Below are positions 45,565-53,204 of a stretch of 64,000 nt of DNA, in pieces (positions within the stretch are counted from its first letter, which is position 1; every line of letters begins with the position of its first letter). Origin of the DNA: Ga0077555 sp050187415 (lineage in GTDB: Bacteria; Pseudomonadota; Alphaproteobacteria; Rhizobiales; Hyphomicrobiaceae). A program made the translations under genes and the position numbers. The stretch spans positions 61,170 to 125,169 of the forward strand of contig JBFWXN010000006.1 of the NCBI GenBank assembly GCA_050187415.1, given 5' to 3'. The notes beneath the pieces are model-generated. The model saw only the letters and a program-made list of their open reading frames with translations. It made no database searches and had not been told where the DNA came from.

Positions 45565-45637
45565 TGTCCGAAATTTGCAGGCGTATTTCGGACATGCGAC
45601 TGGTTTGCCGTCCGAAAAAATGCTACAAATATCGGAC
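45565..45637 (+). promoter_or_regulatory. putative AbiEi operator: two inverted repeats
   Basis: TGTCCGAAAT (45565-45574) and ATTTCGGACA (45585-45594) form a perfect 10-bp inverted repeat with a 10-bp spacer. A second pair, GTCCGA (45610-45615) with TCGGAC (45632-45637), ends exactly at the abiEi start codon. AbiEi antitoxins are known to repress their own promoter by binding inverted repeats, so these are the expected operator sites. Confidence 0.75.
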
Positions 45638-46459
45638 ATGAGCACCGATTCGCCCGATCTGAAGACAGCCATGCTTGACCGCATCCGTGCTGACGCGCCG
45701 CGCAAGGTCTGGACGCCGAGTGATTTCGTCGATCTCGCGTCCCGGGACGCCGTCGACAAGGCGCTGCAACGGCTGACCGCGGCCGGCACCCTCAGACGGA
45801 TTGATCGCGGGCTCTACGATCAACCCGGCTTCAACGCGCTCACGCAACGTCCCAACCCACCCGATCCGCGCTCGGTCATCGACGCCCTTGGACGACGCGA
45901 CCAAACCCGGATGCTTGTCGACGGTATGACCGCCGCCAACGACCTGGGGCTGACTGATGCGGTGCCGGCCAAAATCGTAATTCACACCGATGCGCGTCGA
46001 CGCGCGATCAAGCTCGGCAATGTGACCATCACCTTTCGCCCGACGGCTGCCAGCAAGCTCTACTGGGCCGGGCGCCCGGCCATGCGTGTTGTCCAAGCCC
46101 TTCACTGGCTGCGCGATCTCTTGGCCCGTGAAGGCGAGAGCGATCAGGTCAAGCGCAAGCTCGCCAAGCTGTTCGCGGATCCGACAGTGGGTCGCCCCCT
46201 CAAAGCCGATCTCACTGCCGGCGTGACGGCACTTCCGACATGGATGTGGGTGTTCTTGAGGCCGCTGGTCGAAGGCGAAAGCGGCGCCAGTCGTCTACAC
46301 ATCGATGCTGATCGTGCCGATGATGATCGTCATCGACGCGGGAAGCCTGGCGGCGACAAGCGACAGCCTTCGGGTGACGTGGCCCAGCCCAAACGAGCAG
46401 CGCTGTCGGCCCGGAAGGCACGCACCTCCAGACGTACAACCCGGGAGGCGAAATCATGA
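45638..46459 (+). CDS. abiEi: AbiEi/DUF6088-like antitoxin and autorepressor
   Basis: This 273-residue protein has an N-terminal winged helix (KVWTPSDFVDLASRDAVDKALQRLTAAGTLRRIDRGLYD). The AbiEi core follows, with MTAANDLGLTDAVPAKIVIHTDARRR. A low-complexity basic tail (KARTSRRTTREAKS) ends it. This is the antitoxin of type IV toxin-antitoxin systems, which counteracts AbiEii and represses the operon. The ATG at 45638 is chosen because it starts immediately after the second inverted repeat. The longer frame from 45530 would run through the operator. It overlaps abiEii by 4 bp. Confidence 0.85.
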   Translation: MSTDSPDLKTAMLDRIRADAPRKVWTPSDFVDLASRDAVDKALQRLTAAGTLRRIDRGLYDQPGFNALTQRPNPPDPRSVIDALGRRDQTRMLVDGMTAANDLGLTDAVPAKIVIHTDARRRAIKLGNVTITFRPTAASKLYWAGRPAMRVVQALHWLRDLLAREGESDQVKRKLAKLFADPTVGRPLKADLTAGVTALPTWMWVFLRPLVEGESGASRLHIDADRADDDRHRRGKPGGDKRQPSGDVAQPKRAALSARKARTSRRTTREAKS

Positions 46460-47535
46460 ATTCGGCTTTCGACGAGGTGCTCGCGGCTGGACCGGCGGCC
46501 ATGTTGAGCGCCTTCGATACGACGGCGCAGCGGCTTGGCACCGCTCCCCAGAACATTGAGAAGGACTTCTGGGTTTGCTGGACGCTCGATGCTTTGTTCA
46601 ATGGTCTGCAAGAGGGCGGGCCTCGCCTGCTGTTCAAGGGCGGAACCTCCCTGTCCAAAGGGTTTGGTCTGATCAATCGCTTTTCCGAGGACATCGACGT
46701 GACGGTGTTCCGGGACGATATTGGCGAGCCGGCAACCCTCGCTGAACTCGACGCGCTCAGCGGCAAGAAGCGCCGTGCGCGCCTCGATGGGATCAGGGAT
46801 GCCTGTCAGGCCTACATCAATGGCCCGCTGCGCGCCGAGCTGATGGCGATCCTGCAGCAGCGGCTCGAGGCCGCGGGTCTCGATCTCGGCGCCGGACGGG
46901 TGGAAGCCGACGACACAGATGCCGACGGGCAGACACTGCTGGTCTGGTATCCTGCGGCCACGCCGCGTGTGGATTATGTGCGGGCAGCGATCAAGATCGA
47001 GTCGGGTGCCAAGTCCGCGCTCGACCCAAATAGTGCGGTGCCGGTCAGGCCGTATGTGGACGATGATCTGCCGGCGCTCGACCTGACCGTGCCGGCTGTG
47101 CGCACGGTCGATCCCGAGCGCACCTACTGGGACAAGGTTGTCATTCTCCATGGGCTGCGGCGCTGGTTCGACAAGCGCGGCGAGTTGCGCGGTGGCGGAC
47201 AACGCGTATCCCGTCACTACTATGACCTGCATCGGCTGGCCGCGACACCGGTCGGCACTGCCGCTATTGCAGAGACGGCGCTTGGCGCCGACTGCGTCGC
47301 GCATGCCCGAATGTTCTTCAATCGACCGGACTACGATCTTGCGAGTGCGGCGCCCGGCTCGTTTGCGCTCAGTCCGCACGATGCGATGATTGATCAGCTG
47401 CGCGCCGACTACAGGGCCATGCAGGGCATGATCTTTGGCGATCCCCCGGCGTTCGAGGCTGTGCTCGCCAGCATCGCCACGCTCGAAGCACGGCTCAATG
47501 CGACTGAGGCGCGTGCAAGCGAGACGGCGCAATGA
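46456..47535 (+). CDS. abiEii: AbiEii-type nucleotidyltransferase toxin
   Basis: This 359-residue protein has KGGTSLSKGF and RFSEDIDVTVF near residues 70-90, the nucleotidyltransferase motif of AbiEii/MenT-like toxins. VEKDFWVCWTL-type residues precede it and an SRHYYDLHRL segment follows in the C-terminal half. Related toxins inhibit growth by adding nucleotides to tRNA or other targets. Motifs look intact. 4-bp overlaps join it to the antitoxin upstream and to the sigma-like gene downstream, so it is not a stand-alone pair. Confidence 0.88.
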   Translation: MNSAFDEVLAAGPAAMLSAFDTTAQRLGTAPQNIEKDFWVCWTLDALFNGLQEGGPRLLFKGGTSLSKGFGLINRFSEDIDVTVFRDDIGEPATLAELDALSGKKRRARLDGIRDACQAYINGPLRAELMAILQQRLEAAGLDLGAGRVEADDTDADGQTLLVWYPAATPRVDYVRAAIKIESGAKSALDPNSAVPVRPYVDDDLPALDLTVPAVRTVDPERTYWDKVVILHGLRRWFDKRGELRGGGQRVSRHYYDLHRLAATPVGTAAIAETALGADCVAHARMFFNRPDYDLASAAPGSFALSPHDAMIDQLRADYRAMQGMIFGDPPAFEAVLASIATLEARLNATEARASETAQ

Positions 47536-48389
47536 AACAGCTCAAGGAAACGGCCGGCACCGAGAAAGCGGGGGACGCGCGGCATTTGGGCGTCGTGCTG
47601 ATAACCCCGCTGCGCAAGCGACGCCTCAGCGGCGAGCTTTACGAGCGAGATGCGGCGATCGAAGCGCTCCTCGGCGAGCTGGTGGTCCTGTCGCGTGACG
47701 CGTTGATTGCGCGGGCCGAAATCAGGACGCGCTCGCACGCGGACTACGTCCCCAGCGAGTGCCTCGTTTACTTCATTCGCGCGAGCCGTCGCGACAACAA
47801 CGAGGCCTGGTTCGAGCGGCTCTACAAGATCCTGATCGAGCGGGTGCTCCGCAGTCTGCCGAGATCGCAAAGTAGCGACGGCAAGAGTGAATCGCTGACC
47901 AATGGGCTCGTCCGCGACAAGGTCTTCGGCCGGTTTGTTGAGCTTCTATCGGAGGACCGCACCGCCCATGTCGGCAAGCTCGACTATTTCGAGGTCCGCT
48001 TCGACGGTGCTCTGGCGAGCCTGCGGCGCGATGCTCAGGAAAAGGCCTGGCGGGAGGAGAACCGCTCCCAGCCCCTCGAATATGATGAGGAGAGCGGCGA
48101 GCTATCACCGGAGGTTGAGGCGGCCGCAGGGGCACACGATCCGTTCGCCGTGTCGAATTTTGATGACCCGTCTTACCGGTCGAGCCTGGAAGCGGCGATT
48201 AATGCCCTACCGCCTGAACAAAGTAGGATCATTTACATGCTGAGACAGGGTTTCCCCATCGACTCGAAGGAGCCTGAGGTCATGACTATCGCAAAGGCTT
48301 TGGGCCGTTCCGAAAAGACCGTCCGCACCTATCGTGACAAGGCCTTCGCCGCGCTGCGCATGGCCATGATTGAAGGAGACGAGCAGTGA
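47532..48389 (+). CDS. sigma-70 region-4-like protein
   Basis: This 285-residue protein ends in a segment (about residues 225-280) that reads as sigma region 4: LPPEQSRIIYMLRQG, then MTIAKALGRSEKTVRTYRDKAFAALR. The N-terminal part is helical and only weakly suggests region 2. It may be a specialised sigma factor or a sigma-like activator of the downstream genes, or it may serve a non-transcriptional role. It overlaps abiEii by 4 bp (ATGA) and the next gene by 4 bp. Similar sigma-like genes are reported near bacterial multi-ubiquitin clusters, as far as I recall. Confidence 0.7.
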   Translation: MKQLKETAGTEKAGDARHLGVVLITPLRKRRLSGELYERDAAIEALLGELVVLSRDALIARAEIRTRSHADYVPSECLVYFIRASRRDNNEAWFERLYKILIERVLRSLPRSQSSDGKSESLTNGLVRDKVFGRFVELLSEDRTAHVGKLDYFEVRFDGALASLRRDAQEKAWREENRSQPLEYDEESGELSPEVEAAAGAHDPFAVSNFDDPSYRSSLEAAINALPPEQSRIIYMLRQGFPIDSKEPEVMTIAKALGRSEKTVRTYRDKAFAALRMAMIEGDEQ

Positions 48390-48964
48390 GCCCGGCGGGC
48401 GAACGTCCGTCCCGCGAGGCCGTGCTCGATGCGTTCGCTGTCGAACGAGAGCCCGATCGTGTAACGCTGGAGCGCTATCTGCGCCTTTATCCAGACTATG
48501 CGGCGGAGCTCATTGATCTCTCGCGTGAACTCAGCCGCGACGTACTTGACGATACCGCACCGCTCTCGGCGGCTGATCGGGCTTTGATCGATGCCGCCTG
48601 GTCGCAGCACGCGACGGCGGCGCCAGGGGCGGCGGCCGATCCCTTCCTGGCACTGACGGTCGATGACTGGCGCGCAGCGGCCCAGCACCTGGACGTGCCG
48701 AGGCAGGTGGTCACCGCGTTGCGCGAGCGACGGGTCCTCCTCGCGAGCATCCCGCGGCGATTTCTTCGGAGGTTGGCCGAGGCGATCGGCAGCTCCGTCG
48801 CGCAGTTGGAGTCGTCCTGGAGCCTTGCTGAGCCCGCCGTTGCGCGCAGCTACAAGGCCGACGCCAAACCGGCGGTCGGCGACCAGGTCACGTTCGAGCA
48901 GGTGCTGATTGACGCCGGCGTCCCGGTCGAGAAGCGGGCCCGGTTACTGTCGGAGGTTGACTGA
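48386..48964 (+). CDS. small helical protein of unknown function in the ubiquitin-like operon
   Basis: This 192-residue protein starts at a GTG at 48386 that overlaps the previous stop (GTGA). It contains LERYLRLYPDYAAELIDLSREL near the start. A central LTVDDWRAAAQHLDVPRQVVTALRERRV and the segment FLRRLAEAIGSSVAQLESSW look like a short helix-turn-helix. No family is recognised. The coupling to a sigma-like gene suggests an anti-sigma or partner role, but this is inference. It ends one base before the next start. Confidence 0.6.
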   Translation: MSPAGERPSREAVLDAFAVEREPDRVTLERYLRLYPDYAAELIDLSRELSRDVLDDTAPLSAADRALIDAAWSQHATAAPGAAADPFLALTVDDWRAAAQHLDVPRQVVTALRERRVLLASIPRRFLRRLAEAIGSSVAQLESSWSLAEPAVARSYKADAKPAVGDQVTFEQVLIDAGVPVEKRARLLSEVD

Positions 48965-48965
48965 C

Positions 48966-51900
48966 ATGGACAGCGTGGAGCTCGCCAGGCAGATTGCTGC
49001 CGGGCTCCACGCGAGCCTCGTCGCATCCGGCGCCAATCCTTGGTTGCCTTATGATTTTGCCGTCGCCGAGGCCAAGCGGCGGGGCCTCGACGTCGAACCG
49101 ACGGCGGCCGGAGCGGCCGTGCTCAATGGCAGTCGCGCGACCTTCATCCCTGCCGATCATCTGATCCTGCACGAGAACGTCGGTAGTCCCTTCGATCGCG
49201 CTTTCCTCGTGGCGCACGAGATCGGCCATGTCGCGCTCGGCGACGACGCCGGTGGGGAGCCGCTGCAGACGATCGATCCGGCGCGTGCCGCCGAGCCCTC
49301 GCCGGTCGGGATCGACCGCGTTGTTGACTATGGCCGCAGGCAACGCCGTGAGATCCAGATGGATCTGTTCGCACGCGAGCTGCTGCTTCCTCGCGACGTT
49401 GCACGGGCACTGCATGTCGATCAGGGCCTTTCCGCTACGGCAATTGCCGCGAAGCTCGGCGCATCGTTCGATGTCGTGGCCCAACAGCTGTTCGACGCGT
49501 TGCTGCTGCCGCCGGTACCTCAGGTCACGCCCGAAACGCACGTCGAACGGCCGCTCAATGCCTTGCAGGCCGCGGCGGCGGCGCACCGCGGGGCAGCCTA
49601 TCTGCTCGAGGCCGGTCCCGGCACGGGCAAGACGCAGACGCTGATCGCGCGCGTCGATGGTCTCGTCGAGGAAGGCGTCGATCCGCGGCGCATCCTGCTG
49701 CTCACCTTCTCGAACAAGGCCGCGGGCGAGATGGCCGAGCGGATCGCGCGCAAGCGGCCCGAGGCAGCGGCCGCCATGTGGATTGGCACGTTCCACGCCT
49801 TTGGTCTGGATATCATCCGTCGCTTCTATGCGGAGCTCGGCCTGCCAAAGGACCCGCGCATGATGGATCGGGCCGAGGCGGTGGAGATCCTCGAGGAGGC
49901 GTTTCCGCGCCTGCGGCTCGTGCACTACCGCAATCTGTACGATCCGACACAAATCATCGCCGACATCCTGGCCGCCGTCTCGCGGGCGAAGGACGAGGTG
50001 GTCGATGCCGAGACCTATGCCGCACTTGCCGGTACGATGCATGCCAAGGCGGAGGACGCTGCGGCGCGCGAGGCTGCCGAGCGGGCCGGCGAGGTGGCCT
50101 GCGTCTACGCTGCCTATGAGCAGCTCAAACGCAGCGTGCACTGCATCGACTTCGGCGATCTTGTCGCCCTTCCCGTCAAGCTGCTCGATGCCGATCCGGC
50201 GATCTGCGCAACGCTGCAGGCGCAATATGATCATGTCCTGGTCGATGAGTATCAGGACGTGAACCGCAGCAGCGTCCGCCTGCTGAGCGCGCTGCGACCG
50301 GACGGCCGCAATCTCTGGATGGTCGGCGACGCCAAGCAGTCGATCTATCGGTTTCGCGGAGCGTCGTCCTTCAATATGACGCGTTTCGGCACGGAGGACT
50401 TTCCTGGCGGTACCCGCGGCCGATTGAAACGCAACTACCGCTCGGTACCGGAGATCGTCGACAGCTTCTCCAGCTTCGCCATCACGATGCGCGCCGGCGA
50501 CGCGGACAGTGGGCTCGAAGCCGACCGAGGCGCCAATGGACAGCGGCCCGAGTTGCGTATCGTGCAGCGCGCCGAGCAGCAGCAGGTCGCTCTTGCTGAC
50601 GCCATCGAGGAACTCCGACGCGAGGGCTATGCCTATCGCGACCAGGCGGTGCTGTGCACGGGCAACGAGAAGCTCTCTATACTCGGGCAGGATCTGGAAC
50701 GGCTCGGTGTGCCGGTGCTGTTCCTCGGCAGTCTGTTCGAGCGGGCCGAGGTCAAGGATCTGCTCGCGCTGCTGTCGATCCTGGTTGATCGGCGCGCCAT
50801 GGGCCTGGTGCGGATTGCGTGCTGGCCTGATTTTGCGACCACATTCGCCGATGTGGCGGCGGTTTTCGAGCATTTGCGCGCGGCAAATCAGGCGCCGGCC
50901 CTCTGGCTGCGGCACATCGAGCAGGTCCCCGGCGTGAGCGAGGGCGGGCGTCAGGTCCTTGGCAAGCTCGCCGCCGCACTTGACGGATTTGGCGAGACCG
51001 CCTCGCCCTGGACCGTGCTTGCGACGCTCCTGCTCGATCGCACACGCATCGCCGCGCGCCTCGGCACGTCGTCGGCGCTTGCCGATCGCACGCGTGGCAT
51101 CGCGATCTGGCAGTTCCTCAACTTCGTGCGCGTCCAACCGGCTGGGCAGGGACTGCCGATCACGCGCCTGCTCGATCGCGTGCGCCGGCTGGTTCGGCTT
51201 GGCGACGATCGCGATCTGCGGCAGTTGCCGGCGGCCGCGCAGCACCTCGATGCGGTGCGCCTGATGACCATTCACGGGGCCAAGGGTCTGGAGTTTGGCG
51301 GCGTGCACATTCCCGGTCTCAACAGCGACACGATCCCACGCACGCCGTCGACACCGCCTTGTCCGGCGCCTGACGGCATGATCGCGGGGGCCGCAGGCGG
51401 CGCGACCGACGCGTTCCGCGCTGGCCACGCCGAGGAGCAGGAGTGCTTGTTCTATGTCGCGCAATCGCGCGCCCGTGACCGCCTGCTCCTCTATGCGCCG
51501 ACGGAGAAGAGCAACGGTCACAATCGGCCGCTCTCTCCATTCCTCGACCGGCTTGGGACCAATTTGACCCGTCGATCGATCGTGCCTGTCCGTCCGCTGC
51601 CGGTGGCGCCGGAAGCAGAGGGGGTCGAGCTGATCGTCGATGGCCCGCTGCGTGTCGGCGGCGCTCAGATCGCTCTCTATGAATCCTGTCCGCGCCGCTT
51701 TTTCTACACGCATGTCCTGCAGGTCGGCGGCCGGCGCACTGCGACGGCCTTCATGCAGCTGCACGAGGCGGTGCGCTCGGTCGTCGAGACGGTGATCGAC
51801 TCGCCGGAGCCGGTGACCGAAAAGGCCCTGCTGGATCACACGGACGCGGCCATGGTTGGGGAGGGCCTTGCCGAGCATGGCTATCACGCTGAATTCCGCG

Positions 51901-52367
51901 ATCTTGCCTTGGCCATGCTGCGGTTCTTTCTGTCGAGCCGCGAGGCAGCCGTCAGGGAAGCACCGGTCGCGTTGAGCCTCGATTTTGGTGGGGAGGAGAT
52001 CATCGTTCGACCCGACGAGATCTTGGTGCGGCCCGACGGTGTCCGGGCCGTGCGTCGGATCCGTACCGGTCACATGCGGTCGGCCGAGAGCAAGGATGTC
52101 GGCGCCGCCGCCCTCCTGCTGGCGGTCAGACAAGCTTTCCCCGGTGCCGTCGCGGAGCTCGTTCATCTGGCCGACGGTGAGGTTCGTGCGCTATCGTTGT
52201 CCGAGCGCGAGCTGAAGGGGCGCAAAGACAAGCTCACGCGGTTTCTTGGCGACATCCGTGCGGGCCGGTTTCCGGCAGATGTCTCGTCACGCACCTGCCC
52301 GGGCTGTCCGGCTTTCTTCATCTGCGGGCCGACCCCGGAGGGGGCGTTGCAAAAAAACTTCGCGTAA
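48966..52367 (+). CDS. ImmA/IrrE peptidase - UvrD helicase - RecB/AddB-like nuclease fusion
   Basis: This 1133-residue protein has at least three modules. An N-terminal ImmA/IrrE zincin domain carries HEIGH at residues 84-88, with the third ligand region FARELLLP. A UvrD-family SF1A helicase follows, with Walker A GPGTGKT near residue 216 and DEYQD near 425. ERLRLMTIHGAKGLEF-type and FYVAQSRARDRLL-type motifs close the helicase. The C-terminal RecB/AddB/Cas4-like domain (from about residue 900) has YESCPRRFFY and four Fe-S-type cysteines, the last three in CPGCPAFFIC. The nuclease D-x-K is replaced by R-x-R (RRIRTG), so it may be inactive. I chose the ATG at 48966; it follows the previous stop by one base. 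Confidence 0.85.
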   Translation: MDSVELARQIAAGLHASLVASGANPWLPYDFAVAEAKRRGLDVEPTAAGAAVLNGSRATFIPADHLILHENVGSPFDRAFLVAHEIGHVALGDDAGGEPLQTIDPARAAEPSPVGIDRVVDYGRRQRREIQMDLFARELLLPRDVARALHVDQGLSATAIAAKLGASFDVVAQQLFDALLLPPVPQVTPETHVERPLNALQAAAAAHRGAAYLLEAGPGTGKTQTLIARVDGLVEEGVDPRRILLLTFSNKAAGEMAERIARKRPEAAAAMWIGTFHAFGLDIIRRFYAELGLPKDPRMMDRAEAVEILEEAFPRLRLVHYRNLYDPTQIIADILAAVSRAKDEVVDAETYAALAGTMHAKAEDAAAREAAERAGEVACVYAAYEQLKRSVHCIDFGDLVALPVKLLDADPAICATLQAQYDHVLVDEYQDVNRSSVRLLSALRPDGRNLWMVGDAKQSIYRFRGASSFNMTRFGTEDFPGGTRGRLKRNYRSVPEIVDSFSSFAITMRAGDADSGLEADRGANGQRPELRIVQRAEQQQVALADAIEELRREGYAYRDQAVLCTGNEKLSILGQDLERLGVPVLFLGSLFERAEVKDLLALLSILVDRRAMGLVRIACWPDFATTFADVAAVFEHLRAANQAPALWLRHIEQVPGVSEGGRQVLGKLAAALDGFGETASPWTVLATLLLDRTRIAARLGTSSALADRTRGIAIWQFLNFVRVQPAGQGLPITRLLDRVRRLVRLGDDRDLRQLPAAAQHLDAVRLMTIHGAKGLEFGGVHIPGLNSDTIPRTPSTPPCPAPDGMIAGAAGGATDAFRAGHAEEQECLFYVAQSRARDRLLLYAPTEKSNGHNRPLSPFLDRLGTNLTRRSIVPVRPLPVAPEAEGVELIVDGPLRVGGAQIALYESCPRRFFYTHVLQVGGRRTATAFMQLHEAVRSVVETVIDSPEPVTEKALLDHTDAAMVGEGLAEHGYHAEFRDLALAMLRFFLSSREAAVREAPVALSLDFGGEEIIVRPDEILVRPDGVRAVRRIRTGHMRSAESKDVGAAALLLAVRQAFPGAVAELVHLADGEVRALSLSERELKGRKDKLTRFLGDIRAGRFPADVSSRTCPGCPAFFICGPTPEGALQKNFA

Positions 52368-52393
52368 CCTTACCGGTCAGCCACACTCGTTCC

Positions 52394-52446
52394 GATTGGA
52401 TCTTCAGAGCCGCGGCGCCGCCCCGGCGCAACTCTGAGGACCAATC
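52394..52446 (+). promoter_or_regulatory. hairpin sequestering the ribosome-binding site of the ubiquitin-like gene
   Basis: GATTGGATCTTCAGAG (52394-52409) pairs with CTCTGAGGACCAATC (52432-52446) with small mismatches. An inner GCGCC/GGCGC stem sits between. The Shine-Dalgarno GAGGA (52436-52440) lies within the 3' arm, 8 nt before the ATG at 52449. No T-run follows, so translational masking is more likely than termination. Confidence 0.6.
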
Positions 52447-52448
52447 CA

Positions 52449-53204
52449 ATGCCTACCGAAAAGCTTCTCGACTACGACGACCTCGGCGACGCCCTGCGCG
52501 AAGGCAGGCCACTGCTTCCGGCGCGGGGGTATCGCTTCCTCTTCGCGGAGGGCGACCTCGACTTCCAGTCCCGTCAGGTGAGCGATCCGGTGCCGCTCGG
52601 CCGGCAGCTGCTGGAGGCGGCCGCACTTGATCCGCGGGGCGGCTACAGCCTGTTCGCCATTCTGCCCTCGGGTGATTTCGAGGATGTGAGGCTGAACGAG
52701 CCGTTCGATCTGCGTGAGCGCGGTGCCGAGCGCTTCATCGCCTTCCAGACCGACCGCGAGTTCAAGCTGACCCTCAACGAGGACGAGCTGAGGTGGGGCA
52801 AGCCGGTCATCAGCGGCGCGATCCTCTACGGCCTCGCCAAGCCAGCCGACGGTGAGGGCGTCTTCCTACAGGTCGCCGGCGGGGAAGACCGCCTGGTGGA
52901 GCCCGACGAGCTCATCGATCTGACCAAGCCCGGGATCGAACGCTTCATCACCGCACCGAAGCGGCCGCCAACGTTCGAGATCATCGTCAATTCGCGGCCG
53001 CGCACGATCAACGCGCGCACCATCACGTTCGAGGAGATCGTCCAGATCGCTTTCCCCGGCCAGCATGATCCCAACGTCGTTTTCTCCGTGACGTACCGGC
53101 ACGCGGCGTCCGCACCGCACGCCGGTGAGCTCGGGGCCGGCGGTTCCGTCGAAGTCAAGAAGAAGGGCACGGTCTTCAATGTCTCACGCACTGTTCAGTC
53201 TTAA
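52449..53204 (+). CDS. multi-ubiquitin-like protein (three beta-grasp domains)
   Basis: This 251-residue protein contains three degenerate repeats with beta-grasp character. They lie at about residues 27-100 (YRFLFAEGD...RFIAFQ), 103-168 (FKLTLNEDEL...RFITAP) and 174-250 (FEIIVNSRPRTI...FNVSRTVQS). The last matches the prokaryotic multiubiquitin family, whose domain ends VEVKKKGTVFNVSRT. Repeats 1 and 2 share the PFDL/LIDL...G-x-ERFI pattern. The C-terminus is Val-Gln-Ser, with no diglycine. Such proteins are encoded with E1/E2-like enzymes in mobile bacterial conjugation systems. It overlaps the E1 gene by 26 bp. Confidence 0.85.
   Translation: MPTEKLLDYDDLGDALREGRPLLPARGYRFLFAEGDLDFQSRQVSDPVPLGRQLLEAAALDPRGGYSLFAILPSGDFEDVRLNEPFDLRERGAERFIAFQTDREFKLTLNEDELRWGKPVISGAILYGLAKPADGEGVFLQVAGGEDRLVEPDELIDLTKPGIERFITAPKRPPTFEIIVNSRPRTINARTITFEEIVQIAFPGQHDPNVVFSVTYRHAASAPHAGELGAGGSVEVKKKGTVFNVSRTVQS

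Noticed and set aside
48888..52166. 1092-codon minus-strand open frame opposite the UvrD fusion
   Set aside because: Despite its length it is a codon-bias shadow of the helicase gene, with no recognisable domain and a composition typical of antisense readings.
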